Shown here: piece after piece, positions 26,618-33,857 of the stretch
Position numbering within the stretch: the first letter of the stretch is position 1
How the letters are laid out: each line of letters begins with the position of its first letter
From: an uncultured Clostridia bacterium
Lineage (GTDB): Bacteria > Bacillota > Clostridia > TANB77 > CAG-508
Length of the DNA: 64,000 nt
Assembly (NCBI GenBank): GCA_934167495.1
Contig: CAKPKP010000001.1
Span: 137,647 to 201,646 of the forward strand
Direction: 5' to 3'
Translations under genes and position numbers: made by a program
Notes under the pieces: generated by a model
Database searches by the model: none
Told to the model about the DNA's origin: nothing
Seen by the model: the letters and a program-made list of their open reading frames with translations, nothing else

Positions 26618-26693
26618 GCTTTCATAGCTCAGTCGGTAGAGCACTACCTTGGTAAGGTAGAGGTCGCGGGTTCGATTCCCGCTGTAAGCTCCA
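26618..26693 (+). tRNA. tRNA-Thr (anticodon GGU)
   Basis: A 76-nt cloverleaf with D arm GCTC/GAGC, anticodon arm CTACC-TTGGTAA-GGTAG giving GGU, T arm GCGGG/CCCGC and encoded CCA. The acceptor GCTTTCA/TGTAAGC contains one T-T mismatch at pair 5-68. It reads ACC/ACU codons. Confidence 0.93.
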
Positions 26694-26697
26694 ATTC

Positions 26698-26764
26698 ATG
26701 TCAATGGGGACGGAGATTTTTGACACAAAAACAAACTGTCAAAAACCTCCGTCCCCATTGACAT
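26698..26764 (+). repeat. Long palindrome flanking the flotillin gene, copy A (REPIN-like)
   Basis: ATGTCAATGGGGACGGAG pairs exactly with CTCCGTCCCCATTGACAT, and the inside continues with TTTTTGACA/TGTCAAAAA, giving a stem of nearly 30 bp. It begins 4 nt after the tRNA CCA. Similar palindromes occur at 28724-28789 and, as a half, at 29551-29578. Confidence 0.9.
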
Positions 26765-26783
26765 ATTATTTAACATTAAACAG

Positions 26784-26812
26784 TTTACATAAGCACGAAT
26801 ATGTGGTATAAT
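26784..26812 (+). promoter_or_regulatory. Promoter of the flotillin gene
   Basis: TTTACA (26784-26789), 17 nt, TATAAT (26807-26812), 84 nt before the start codon. Confidence 0.65.
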
Positions 26813-26896
26813 GTGCAGGTAGAGTTTTATTCTGTACAACAAAAGAATAATGTAGTGGAAAATATTAGTAAAATTTAAAAGGAGATGCTTATTATT

Positions 26897-28624
26897 ATGT
26901 TGCAAACGATTTTATCTATTATTATTCCTGTGGTAATTGTAATTGTTATACTTGTTGCAATTATTCTGCTCGCAAAGTCTATGTACCGCATTGCAGATGT
27001 TGACAAAGCGCTTATCATTACAGGTGGCAAGAAACCAAAGATTATTGTCTCTGGTGGTGCTTTTGTAATTCCGATTATTCGGAAAGCGGATTTTTTTGAT
27101 CTCTGCATGCTTACAGTACCAGCCGATGAAGATGAAATTATGACAAAAACAGCAGTTCCAATTATTGTTGACTGGACAGCTCAGATTCGTCCTGACAGGT
27201 CAGACGATACTCAGCTTGAAACTGCCATTATCTCATTCAAAGAAAGAGGTAAGGGTGGTATTATCGACGATGTTCGACTTACTCTTATGGGTGCGGTTCG
27301 TGATGTTGTTGCGAGCATGACACCAGAGGAAGTTCTTGCTGATAAAGAAACTTTTAAGAAAAATGTTCAGGTGTCTGTCGAAGATGAAATGAAAAAGATG
27401 GGGCTGGAGCTTGTTTCACTTAACATCCAGGATATCACTGACCGCAATGGTTATTTTGATAATATTGCGTTCATTGATAAGGCCGAGAAACAACAAGCTG
27501 CTAATATCAAGGCTGCTGAGACTGATCGTATCACTCGTGAACGTAAGGCTTCTGAAAGTCTTGCGGCAGAAAAAGCTGAAGCAGAAGCAAAACGTCAGGC
27601 TGAAATTGCTCGAATGGATGCAGAGCAGGCTGAAAAGGAAAAGCGCAAGGAAACTGATATGAAAATTGCTCAGTTCCGTATTGAGACAGACACTGCCCAA
27701 GCTGATGCTGAAGTTGCAAAGGAATTACAAGCAACTGTAAGACAGAAAGAAGTTGAAGAACAGCGCGGTGCTGTTGAGATTATGAAGCAGGAGCAAATGA
27801 ATCTCGCAGCCCAGAAGGAAAGAGAGGTCAAGATTACTCGCGCGGAATCCGAAAAGGCTACTATGCTCATTGAGGCAGAAACTGCTGCTAATGTTAAGTC
27901 TATTGAGGCCCAAAATGAAATTCAGGTAGCTGAGCGCAAGGCTGATGCTAAGCGCAAGGAGGCAGAAGGTATTGCAGACGTTCAAAAAACTCAGGCAGCA
28001 GCACGTGTTGCTGTTGCTGAAAAGGAGGCCGAAGCAGTAAAAATGGGAGCAGAAGCTGCTGCTTCCAAGACTCGTGCAGAGGGTATTGCAGCGGCAGATG
28101 TTGCTAAGGCTCAGAAGGTAGCCGAAGCAGAAGGACATAAGGCTCAGCTTCTTGCAGAAGCAGAAGGTATTAAAGCTCAGCAGTTAGCTGAAGCAGAAGG
28201 TATCAAAGCTAAAAAACTTGCAGAAGCAGAAGGTGAACGAGTACTTGCTGAAGCACGAGCTGCTAATGATAAGGTCAACTTCGAAATTGAGAAGTTGAAA
28301 ATTCAGACTGATGCTCAGATTAAGATTGCTACCAGCACTGCAGAAATTATGGCAAATATTGGTCAGAATGCTGAATTCGTCAATATTGGCGGCGGAAATC
28401 TCTCTAACCTCAATGGTAACGGAGTAACTGGCAATGCTCTTATTGACACTATCATGTCCATTCCTGGAATTATGAAAGTTCTCAATGTTGAAAATCAGGT
28501 TCTTAACGGGAAATCAATGACTGATGAAATTAAGGAAATCTCTGATGCAACTTTGAGTGGTCTCAGTGGTTTGCGAAAATCTTCAGGAGAAACTTCAGAA
28601 CCTGAAAAAACTAAAACCGAATGA
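26897..28624 (+). CDS. Flotillin-like SPFH-domain protein
   Basis: Flotillins form large membrane-associated assemblies in ordered lipid domains. The 575-aa product has one N-terminal hydrophobic segment (about 4-27), an SPFH domain (about 28-200) and a very long Ala/Glu/Lys-rich helical region (about 200-480) with AEAEG repeats, then a Gly/Asn-rich tail. The ATG at 26897 is preferred; AAAGGAG ends 12 nt upstream, while the ATG at 26885 abuts it. Codon use differs sharply from the neighbours (many CGT/CGC arginine, CTT/CTC leucine and ATC isoleucine codons where nearby genes use AGA, TTA and ATA), and palindromes lie on both sides, so horizontal acquisition is likely. There is no NfeD-type partner gene. 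Confidence 0.92.
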   Translation: MLQTILSIIIPVVIVIVILVAIILLAKSMYRIADVDKALIITGGKKPKIIVSGGAFVIPIIRKADFFDLCMLTVPADEDEIMTKTAVPIIVDWTAQIRPDRSDDTQLETAIISFKERGKGGIIDDVRLTLMGAVRDVVASMTPEEVLADKETFKKNVQVSVEDEMKKMGLELVSLNIQDITDRNGYFDNIAFIDKAEKQQAANIKAAETDRITRERKASESLAAEKAEAEAKRQAEIARMDAEQAEKEKRKETDMKIAQFRIETDTAQADAEVAKELQATVRQKEVEEQRGAVEIMKQEQMNLAAQKEREVKITRAESEKATMLIEAETAANVKSIEAQNEIQVAERKADAKRKEAEGIADVQKTQAAARVAVAEKEAEAVKMGAEAAASKTRAEGIAAADVAKAQKVAEAEGHKAQLLAEAEGIKAQQLAEAEGIKAKKLAEAEGERVLAEARAANDKVNFEIEKLKIQTDAQIKIATSTAEIMANIGQNAEFVNIGGGNLSNLNGNGVTGNALIDTIMSIPGIMKVLNVENQVLNGKSMTDEIKEISDATLSGLSGLRKSSGETSEPEKTKTE

Positions 28625-28675
28625 AATCCACAGTATAAACTCTAAGTTAATTACTAATCTACTACATTCTTTTGG

Positions 28676-28708
28676 GAGGGTACCATCAATATGGATACCC
28701 TCTTTTTA
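28676..28708 (+). terminator. Intrinsic terminator of the flotillin gene
   Basis: GAGGGTA / TACCCTC with a 13-nt loop and a TTTTTATT tail. Confidence 0.8.
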
Positions 28709-28723
28709 TTTTGTTCTCAACGG

Positions 28724-28789
28724 ATGTCAACGGGGACGGAGATTTTTGACACAAAAACTAACTGTCAAAAACCTTCGTCCTTATTGATA
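28724..28789 (+). repeat. Long palindrome flanking the flotillin gene, copy B
   Basis: ATGTCAACGGGGACGGAG ... TTTTTGACA / TGTCAAAAA ... CCTTCGTCCTTATTGATAC. It is the same element as 26698-26764 but with several mismatches in the right arm, so it is older or decaying. Confidence 0.85.
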
Positions 28790-28822
28790 CTTGCTGTCAT
28801 ATAATGCAATTCAATAAGTAAG

Positions 28823-28851
28823 TTGACATTTTATGTAAAGCAATATATAAT
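28823..28851 (+). promoter_or_regulatory. Full-consensus promoter of the orphan gene at 28939
   Basis: TTGACA (28823-28828), 17 nt, TATAAT (28846-28851). Predicted start of transcription is near 28858, leaving an 80-nt leader. Confidence 0.8.
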
Positions 28852-28891
28852 ATATAATATATTTTTTAGTTACCCAAAAAGGTTTAACAAA

Positions 28892-28927
28892 TCTTGGAGG
28901 GTAAAACCTCCAAGAAATACAAGGAGG
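28892..28927 (+). promoter_or_regulatory. Leader hairpin with possible Shine-Dalgarno switch
   Basis: TCTTGGAGG (28892-28900) pairs perfectly with CCTCCAAGA (28907-28915). The CCTCC of the right arm is also complementary to the GGAGG of the real ribosome site at 28923-28927. The two pairings exclude each other: with the hairpin formed the ribosome site is free, otherwise it can be masked. Confidence 0.5.
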
Positions 28928-28938
28928 AATTATTTATT

Positions 28939-29328
28939 ATGACTGCATTAAAGCAATTTAACAGAGCACTTGAAAAACTGCCAACTAGATTAAAAGAATT
29001 AAAAAAATTAATTACCCAACAAGATTGGAAGAAAGAAGAGATAAATCAAGCAATTTCAATACTTGAAAGTCTTGAAGAAGGAGATTGGTTTGATTCAATA
29101 CCATATGCCAGTATACAATTTACCAGGGTGGCATTGTACTTTTCTCCGAGTGAATGTGGAGTGAATAATAAGTTTTTTAATTCTAAAAATATTCTAAAGG
29201 CATGCGAATACACCCGTGGGTTGTTGGAAAAGATAAATGAAATATCTAAGTACATACAATTTACCTTAGACGGATGGGCACTTGAAGATGAGGAAATGTG
29301 TATATTTTATATCAGGTGGGAAATTTAA
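28939..29328 (+). CDS. Small orphan protein of unknown function
   Basis: The 129-aa protein is not recognised. It looks soluble and helical: an N-terminal basic part (LKQFNRALEKLPTRLKELKKLI), then DWFDSIPYASIQFTRVALYFSPSECGV and a C-terminal SKYIQFTLDGWALEDEEMCIFYIRW. There is no signal peptide or membrane helix. The ATG at 28939 follows AAGGAGG. It is a single-gene unit with its own perfect promoter, an unusual leader hairpin and a terminator, lying between two palindromes near the foreign flotillin gene, so it may be accessory DNA. Confidence 0.7.
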   Translation: MTALKQFNRALEKLPTRLKELKKLITQQDWKKEEINQAISILESLEEGDWFDSIPYASIQFTRVALYFSPSECGVNNKFFNSKNILKACEYTRGLLEKINEISKYIQFTLDGWALEDEEMCIFYIRWEI

Positions 29329-29340
29329 AAAATATAGTTG

Positions 29341-29386
29341 AAATAGATAGGTTTTATACAAATTAGTATGAGACCTATTTATTATT
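29341..29386 (+). terminator. Hairpin terminator of the orphan gene
   Basis: AATAGATAGGT / ACCTATTTATT with one mismatch and a long loop; the tail is ATTTAAT. Confidence 0.6.
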
Positions 29387-29532
29387 TAATAGGAAATTCC
29401 AATGAAAATCCTATTAGATAAAATTACATTGTACAGAAATTTGCTATATGCAAATTTCGTACACGAACAATTAAACGTGGGCTGAACGTTACAATTTAAA
29501 ATGTAGAAAAATTTAATCAGCCACTATTGTTC
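29387..29532 (+). repeat. Modular palindromic repeat, copy 5 (complete, variant A)
   Basis: Hairpin 1 TAATAGGAAATT...AAAATCCTATTA, hairpin 2 GAAATTTG/CAAATTTC, and hairpin 3 GAACAAT...GTGGGCTGA / TCAGCCAC...ATTGTTC. The hairpin 3 arms differ from variant B on both sides yet still pair. It follows a terminator. Confidence 0.9.
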
Positions 29533-29550
29533 TTTGGGGTTGCTAAATGA

Positions 29551-29578
29551 TGTCAAAAATCTCCGTCCCCATTGACAT
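29551..29578 (+). repeat. Half copy of the flotillin-flanking palindrome
   Basis: TGTCAAAAATCTCCGTCCCC followed by ATTGACAT equals the right arm of the palindrome at 26698-26764; the left arm is absent. Confidence 0.8.
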
Positions 29579-29636
29579 ATAAAATTGTGATGATATAATA
29601 TTTTTTAGTAAAATATATTATTATAGGAGAAGTATT

Positions 29637-30104
29637 ATGGGAAAAAAAGAAGAAATAATGAAAAAATTAGACAAAGATGAATTAAAAGAAGTAAACAAGA
29701 GAATAAGCAAAGGTGCATCAGAATTTAAAAAATTTATAATGAAAGGTGATGTTGTTGACTTAGCTGTTGGTGTTATAATAGGTGGAGCTTTTGGAAAAAT
29801 AGTAACTTCTTTAGTAAATGATATATTAATGCCAATAATTGGAGTATTAATTGGAGGGATTGATTTTAGTAATTTAAGTATTGATTTTATAGATGCTAAA
29901 ATTATGTATGGCTCTTTTATTCAACAGGTTTTGGATTTTCTTATAATTTCATTATGTATTTTTATCTTTGTTAAAGTTATAGCTAAAATTACAAATAAAA
30001 AAGAAATTGAGGAAGAGAGTGAAAAAGAGAGTAAAAAAACAGATGTGGTTATATTATTAGAAGAAATTAGAGATTTGCTAAAAGAAAAAAATAATATAAA
30101 ATAA
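29637..30104 (+). CDS. mscL: Large-conductance mechanosensitive channel
   Basis: MscL is a pentameric inner-membrane valve that opens under osmotic downshock. The signature KFIMKGDVVDLAVGVIIGGAFGKIVTSLVNDILMP, TM1 plus the first loop, is at about 31-65; TM2 is LDFLIISLCIFIFVKVIAK (about 100-118), and a basic/acidic cytoplasmic helix closes the protein. At 155 aa it has about 25 more N-terminal residues than usual (charged, helical); AGGAGA before the ATG supports this longer start. It is flanked by repeats and a pseudogene. Confidence 0.95.
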   Translation: MGKKEEIMKKLDKDELKEVNKRISKGASEFKKFIMKGDVVDLAVGVIIGGAFGKIVTSLVNDILMPIIGVLIGGIDFSNLSIDFIDAKIMYGSFIQQVLDFLIISLCIFIFVKVIAKITNKKEIEEESEKESKKTDVVILLEEIRDLLKEKNNIK

Positions 30105-30217
30105 GAAATTTGTATTTTGATTTAAAATATGCTATAATTCAAAGCATTATCAGGTTTTAACCTGGAATTTCTAATTATATTCAACAAAAATAATTTTTTA
30201 TTGGAGGTTTTAAAACT

Positions 30218-30525
30218 ATGTTAGAAAAATTTTTAAAGTACATTTGAATTCCTACAAATTCGAGTCATGAAACAGAAAAAAAGCCGAGTACAGAATCCAA
30301 ATGGAATTTAGCAAGAGTACTAGTCGAAGAACTAAAAAATTAAATCCTGATTAAAAAAATCATGTAGGTAAAACTTTAATTACTACAGATTATTACCAAA
30401 AGAATATCCTAAAACAACTGAAAATGATGAAGGATATTATCATATCGGTTCAATTCGAGGCGATGTTTCAGAAACAAAAATGAGATTTTTGATTAGAGAT
30501 TTTAAAATGGCAAATTTGCTTTTTA
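30218..30525 (+). pseudogene. Relic of peptidase T (pepT)
   Basis: GGAGG and ATG are followed by MLEKFLKYI-stop-IPTNSSHETEKKPST and SKWNLARVLVEELKN, the start of PepT tripeptidases. Further on, GKTLITTD and then GYYHIGSIRGDVSETKMRF and LIRDF match later PepT blocks. Several stops, frameshifts and at least one large internal deletion remove most of the metallopeptidase, including its zinc ligands, and the C-terminal half is missing where a repeat begins. The relic is non-functional. Confidence 0.8.
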
Positions 30526-30526
30526 A

Positions 30527-30667
30527 TATTATAGGAAAGTTCGCTGAACTTCCTATAATATAAATATATTGCACAGAAATTTGCTTTGCAAATTTCACAC
30601 ACGAACAAAGACGCGGACTTCAAAATGTTTTAATAAGTACAAAAGTTATTAATGTCCGCTTTTGTTC
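30527..30667 (+). repeat. Modular palindromic repeat, copy 6 (complete, variant B)
   Basis: Hairpin 1 TATTATAGGAAAGTTC/GAACTTCCTATAATA, hairpin 2 GAAATTTG/CAAATTTC, hairpin 3 GAACAAA...GCGGAC / GTCCGC...TTTGTTC. It differs from the 19788 copy at only a few positions and directly abuts the pepT relic. Confidence 0.9.
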
Positions 30668-30715
30668 TCTCTTTTTCTATATATTTTTGGATAGAAAATT
30701 TACTAAAATCAATTC

Positions 30716-30791
30716 TGCACAATAACAATTAAATGTGGACTAATTTCCACAATTTGAAATATAGAAAAATTTAATTAGTCCATTATTGTTA
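30716..30791 (+). repeat. Modular palindromic repeat, copy 7 (hairpin 3 only, variant A)
   Basis: AATAACAAT...TGGACTAA / TTAGTCCA...ATTGTTAT forms hairpin 3 with arms different from both other variants but still complementary. The upstream 40 nt look like decayed hairpin 1-2 sequence. Confidence 0.75.
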
Positions 30792-30837
30792 TATTATTTA
30801 GATTTTGCATCAATAAATAAAATTTATTCTAAAAGCA

Positions 30838-30865
30838 TTGTAATATTTAAAATATTTGATATAAT
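30838..30865 (+). promoter_or_regulatory. Promoter of ychF
   Basis: TTGTAA (30838-30843), 16 nt, extended -10 TGATATAAT (hexamer 30860-30865). Confidence 0.6.
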
Positions 30866-30925
30866 CTAGTATATTGATTTTAAAATAAAATTAAAAATAT
30901 AATAAATATAAAAGGAGAAAACAAA

Positions 30926-32017
30926 ATGAAAATAGGAATAGTAGGACTTCCAAACGTAGGAAAGAGTACAATGTTTAATAGTATAACAAATGCAGGTGCA
31001 GAGTGTGCAAATTACCCATTTTGTACAATTGAGCCAAATGTTGGAGTAGTACCAGTACCAGACGAGAGATTAGATGTTTTATCTAAAATGTATAATACTC
31101 AAAAAACAACTCATGCAATTGTAGAATTTGTTGACATCGCAGGACTTGTAAAAGGAGCAAGTAAAGGAGAAGGATTAGGAAATAAATTTTTATCTCATAT
31201 TCGTGAAGTGGATAGCATTGTTGAAGTAGTAAGATGTTTTGAGGATTCAAATATAGTTCATGTTGATGGAAGTGTTAATCCTATTAGAGATATAGAAACT
31301 ATAAATTTAGAATTAATATTTGCAGATATAGAAACAATAGATAAAAAAATAGATAAAGTAACAAAAATGTTAAAGGCAGACAAAAAGTATCAAGTAGAGT
31401 TAGATTTATTAAAAAGAGTAAAAAGTGTATTAGAGTCAGGAAAATCTGCAAGAACAATAGAGTTTACTGATGAGGAAAAAGAATTATTAAAAGATACTTT
31501 TCTACTTACACAAAAACCGATATTATATATAGCTAATGTTTCAGAAGATCAGTTATCAGATGTAAATAATTGTCAAAATGTAAAAGATGTAATTGAATAT
31601 GCCAAAAAAGAAAATTCTCAGGTAATACCATTATGTGTTAAGATAGAAGAAGAGTTATCTTCATTAGATGATAATGATAAAAAAGAAATGTTAGATGCAT
31701 TAGGTATGGAAGAATCTGGATTGGATAAAGTTATAAAAGCAAGTTACGATTTATTAGGATTAATGTCTTTCTTAACTGCTGGTGAACCAGAAGTTAGAGC
31801 ATGGACAATAAAAAAAGGAACTAAAGCACCAGCTGCTGCAGGAAAAATACATTCAGATATAGAAAGAGGATTCATAAGAGCTGAAATTGTATCATATGAT
31901 GATTTAGTAAGAGAAGGGTCAATGGTAGCTGCAAGAGAAAAAGGACTTGTAAGATCAGAAGGAAAAGAATACATCATGCAAGATGGAGATGTAGTGTTGT
32001 TTAGATTTAATGTTTAA
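30926..32017 (+). CDS. ychF: Ribosome-binding ATPase YchF
   Basis: YchF (OLA1 family) is an Obg-class P-loop protein that prefers ATP and associates with ribosomes. The 363-aa product has the P-loop GLPNVGKST (about 6-14), DIAGLVKGAS, the altered specificity motif (ANVSE in place of NKxD), and a C-terminal TGS domain (about 278-363) ending in GDVVLFRFNV. AAAGGAG precedes the ATG. It stands alone with its own promoter. Confidence 0.97.
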   Translation: MKIGIVGLPNVGKSTMFNSITNAGAECANYPFCTIEPNVGVVPVPDERLDVLSKMYNTQKTTHAIVEFVDIAGLVKGASKGEGLGNKFLSHIREVDSIVEVVRCFEDSNIVHVDGSVNPIRDIETINLELIFADIETIDKKIDKVTKMLKADKKYQVELDLLKRVKSVLESGKSARTIEFTDEEKELLKDTFLLTQKPILYIANVSEDQLSDVNNCQNVKDVIEYAKKENSQVIPLCVKIEEELSSLDDNDKKEMLDALGMEESGLDKVIKASYDLLGLMSFLTAGEPEVRAWTIKKGTKAPAAAGKIHSDIERGFIRAEIVSYDDLVREGSMVAAREKGLVRSEGKEYIMQDGDVVLFRFNV

Positions 32018-32053
32018 AATGTAAAAAAATTGTAAAAAAAATGTAAAAAAGGC

Positions 32054-32082
32054 TTGAAAAAATTTTTTTGTTATGTTATAAA
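32054..32082 (+). promoter_or_regulatory. Promoter of the LPYAG protein gene
   Basis: TTGAAA (32054-32059), 17 nt, TATAAA (32077-32082). Confidence 0.5.
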
Positions 32083-32139
32083 CATAAAAGATGTATAAAT
32101 AATACAAAAGTAAAAATAATAATTATAGGAGATAATATT

Positions 32140-32511
32140 ATGAAAAAAGAAAAATGTTTATTAATTTTATTATTAAGTATAGTAATTTTAGCTATAATGA
32201 GTATAAATGCTTTAGCTGTTGAAACTATATCAGCTTCAAACACTAATTCTGGTGTTCAAAGTATAACAGCAACAAACACAGGAGCAACCAATATTACAAC
32301 TAATACAAATACAGCAACAAATACAGTTCAAAATACATCAAGCACATATAATAGAACAAGCAATGGTACAGCAACAACTGCTGGAAATTCTACAAATGCT
32401 TTACCTTATGCAGGAACAAATTCAACAATAGTATTCGTAATAGTAATATTAGTAACTTCATCATTATATGCTTATAAAAAAGTAAGTGATTATAATATAA
32501 ATGTAAAATAA
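32140..32511 (+). CDS. Small Thr/Asn-rich surface protein with LPYAG sorting-like signal
   Basis: The 123-aa product has a signal peptide (about 1-27), a 60-residue Thr/Asn/Ser-rich mature part, and at 88-92 LPYAG, followed by a hydrophobic helix (about 96-110) and a short tail with lysines. This tripartite end is the plan of sortase substrates, with a variant motif. A sortase gene 1.3 kb downstream has a second substrate-like neighbour ending in LTYTG. The ATG at 32140 has TAGGAGA upstream. The mature part is too simple in sequence to assign a role beyond a wall-linked, possibly glycosylated, coat protein. Confidence 0.7.
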   Translation: MKKEKCLLILLLSIVILAIMSINALAVETISASNTNSGVQSITATNTGATNITTNTNTATNTVQNTSSTYNRTSNGTATTAGNSTNALPYAGTNSTIVFVIVILVTSSLYAYKKVSDYNINVK

Positions 32512-32542
32512 ATTAAATTAAATGGAAAAAATCCTATTATAT

Positions 32543-32580
32543 AAAAAATGAAAGTGATTATAGTTTTACTTTCATTTTTT
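32543..32580 (+). terminator. Bidirectional terminator between surface gene and sortase relic
   Basis: AAAAAATGAAAGT / ACTTTCATTTTTT, 13 bp, between two converging genes. A fragment GGAAAAAATCCTATTATATA just upstream looks like a remnant of the modular repeat's hairpin 1. Confidence 0.8.
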
Positions 32581-32598
32581 ATATAAAAGAATTTTTGT

Positions 32599-33196
32599 TT
32601 AAGTTTTGGCTTTTACAATAATTCTTTTTTTATTATAATTGTTGCAAGTAACTAATGTTAATTCTTTACAGTTAATATTTTCTTGGATTATACAAGAAAT
32701 GTCAGTTGAATCAACTTCATATATTTTATATATATAATAAGTATAAGAATCACCGATTTAAATCAGTAACTATAATGGAATCGTTTTTACTTAAAGATGA
32801 GAGTTTACTAAAAAAACGGTTATCATTATAATTATGTCCAGCAATGCACAAATTATTTTCGATATTTCCGTAAAACCTGCATGGAGCAATTTTAAGAAAA
32901 TTGTAATCTAAATTGTTAAATATTGGATAATCAATGTTAATTTTATCAATTTTTATATTACCTAAATATAAATTTGTATCAGATTTAGCAACATTTGAGT
33001 CATAAATAGACAAAATAGATAAATTTTCGTATAATGTTTTAGAAAAATTTTCATATTTATAATTTAAGTAAATTTTGTAAGTGTAATAAATTGATAAAAT
33101 TAGTGCAAAACTAATAGAGAGTATTAGTTGTATTTTAAAAAATAAAATATATAATTTCCTTCGATTAGATGGTTTAATAAGCAATATTTGATTCAT
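32599..33196 (-). pseudogene. Frameshifted sortase (class B/D-like)
   Basis: Read on the minus strand, residues from MNQILLI show a membrane helix, then NIKIDKINIDYPIFN and the catalytic-histidine motif CIAGHNYND, RFFSKLSSLSKND and IIVTDLN, where a stop follows. The next frame continues without a gap: GDSYTYYIYKIYEVD ... LTLVTCNN (catalytic cysteine) ... KKRIIVKAKT (catalytic arginine), ending at 32599. One extra base near 32757-32762 (AATCGGT) explains the break. All three catalytic residues survive, so the damage is recent, or the break is a sequence error or a programmed shift. No clear ribosome site is seen before the ATG. Confidence 0.75.
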
Positions 33197-33261
33197 GTTT
33201 ATATTATTTGTAAATAAGTAAATTATATACAAAACAAATGTAAAAAATTGCAATTTAAGTA

Positions 33262-33290
33262 TTGACTTTTTATAAAGTATGAATTACAAT
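33262..33290 (+). promoter_or_regulatory. Promoter of the sortase operon
   Basis: TTGACT (33262-33267), 17 nt, TACAAT (33285-33290), 35 nt before the start codon. Confidence 0.65.
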
Positions 33291-33324
33291 ATAACTATAA
33301 ATTTTAGAAAAGAGGAGTAGTATT

Positions 33325-33855
33325 ATGAAAAAAACATTGAAAATTATGATAGTAGCAGTACTATTAATGGTAATAGCAACAACAGTTAATGCTTACACAA
33401 ACGATGAACTTATAACATATTTAACAAGTTCAAAAACAGTTGCTGGTAAAACAGTAACATTAACAGCAGATGAAAAAGGAGCTGTTAAAAAATATTTAGA
33501 AGCAAATCCATTATCAGATGAAGATGCAGCAGCAGTAAAAGCTAAAGCAGAAGCAGCTATAGCAGTTATGGATGAAGCAAATACAACAGACGTAACAAAA
33601 TTAAGTGATGCAGACAAAGAAAAACTTTTAACATTAGTTAATTCAGCAGCTGATATAGCTGGAGTTACAGTTAAAGTTGATACAGCTAAAAAATCAGTAA
33701 CAGTATCTGACAAAGCTGGAAAAGCTATATTTGCAGAAAAATATACAACAAGATCAACATTAACATATACAGGTGCTAACTATGCTATGTATATAGTTCC
33801 TGTTGTAGCAATAATTGCCGTTGCTATGGTAGTTGTTATAAAAAGAAATAAATAA
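33325..33855 (+). CDS. Ala-rich secreted protein with LTYTG sorting-like signal
   Basis: The 176-aa protein has a signal peptide (about 1-23), a helical, alanine- and lysine-rich mature region of about 120 residues, then LTYTG (146-150), a hydrophobic helix (about 153-171) and KRNK. The C-terminal plan matches a sortase signal with a variant motif. Its stop is 2 nt before the sortase start codon, so it is very likely the dedicated substrate of that enzyme. GAGGAG precedes the ATG. The mature domain is not recognised. Confidence 0.75.
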   Translation: MKKTLKIMIVAVLLMVIATTVNAYTNDELITYLTSSKTVAGKTVTLTADEKGAVKKYLEANPLSDEDAAAVKAKAEAAIAVMDEANTTDVTKLSDADKEKLLTLVNSAADIAGVTVKVDTAKKSVTVSDKAGKAIFAEKYTTRSTLTYTGANYAMYIVPVVAIIAVAMVVVIKRNK

Positions 33856-33857
33856 TA

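Noticed and set aside
28557..28787. Plus-strand open frame after flotillin
   Set aside because: It overlaps the flotillin 3' end in another frame and continues through a terminator and a palindrome; no start signal.
30218..30320. In-frame TGA in the pepT region as selenocysteine
   Set aside because: There are further stops, frameshifts and a large deletion downstream, and no SECIS-like element; decay explains it.
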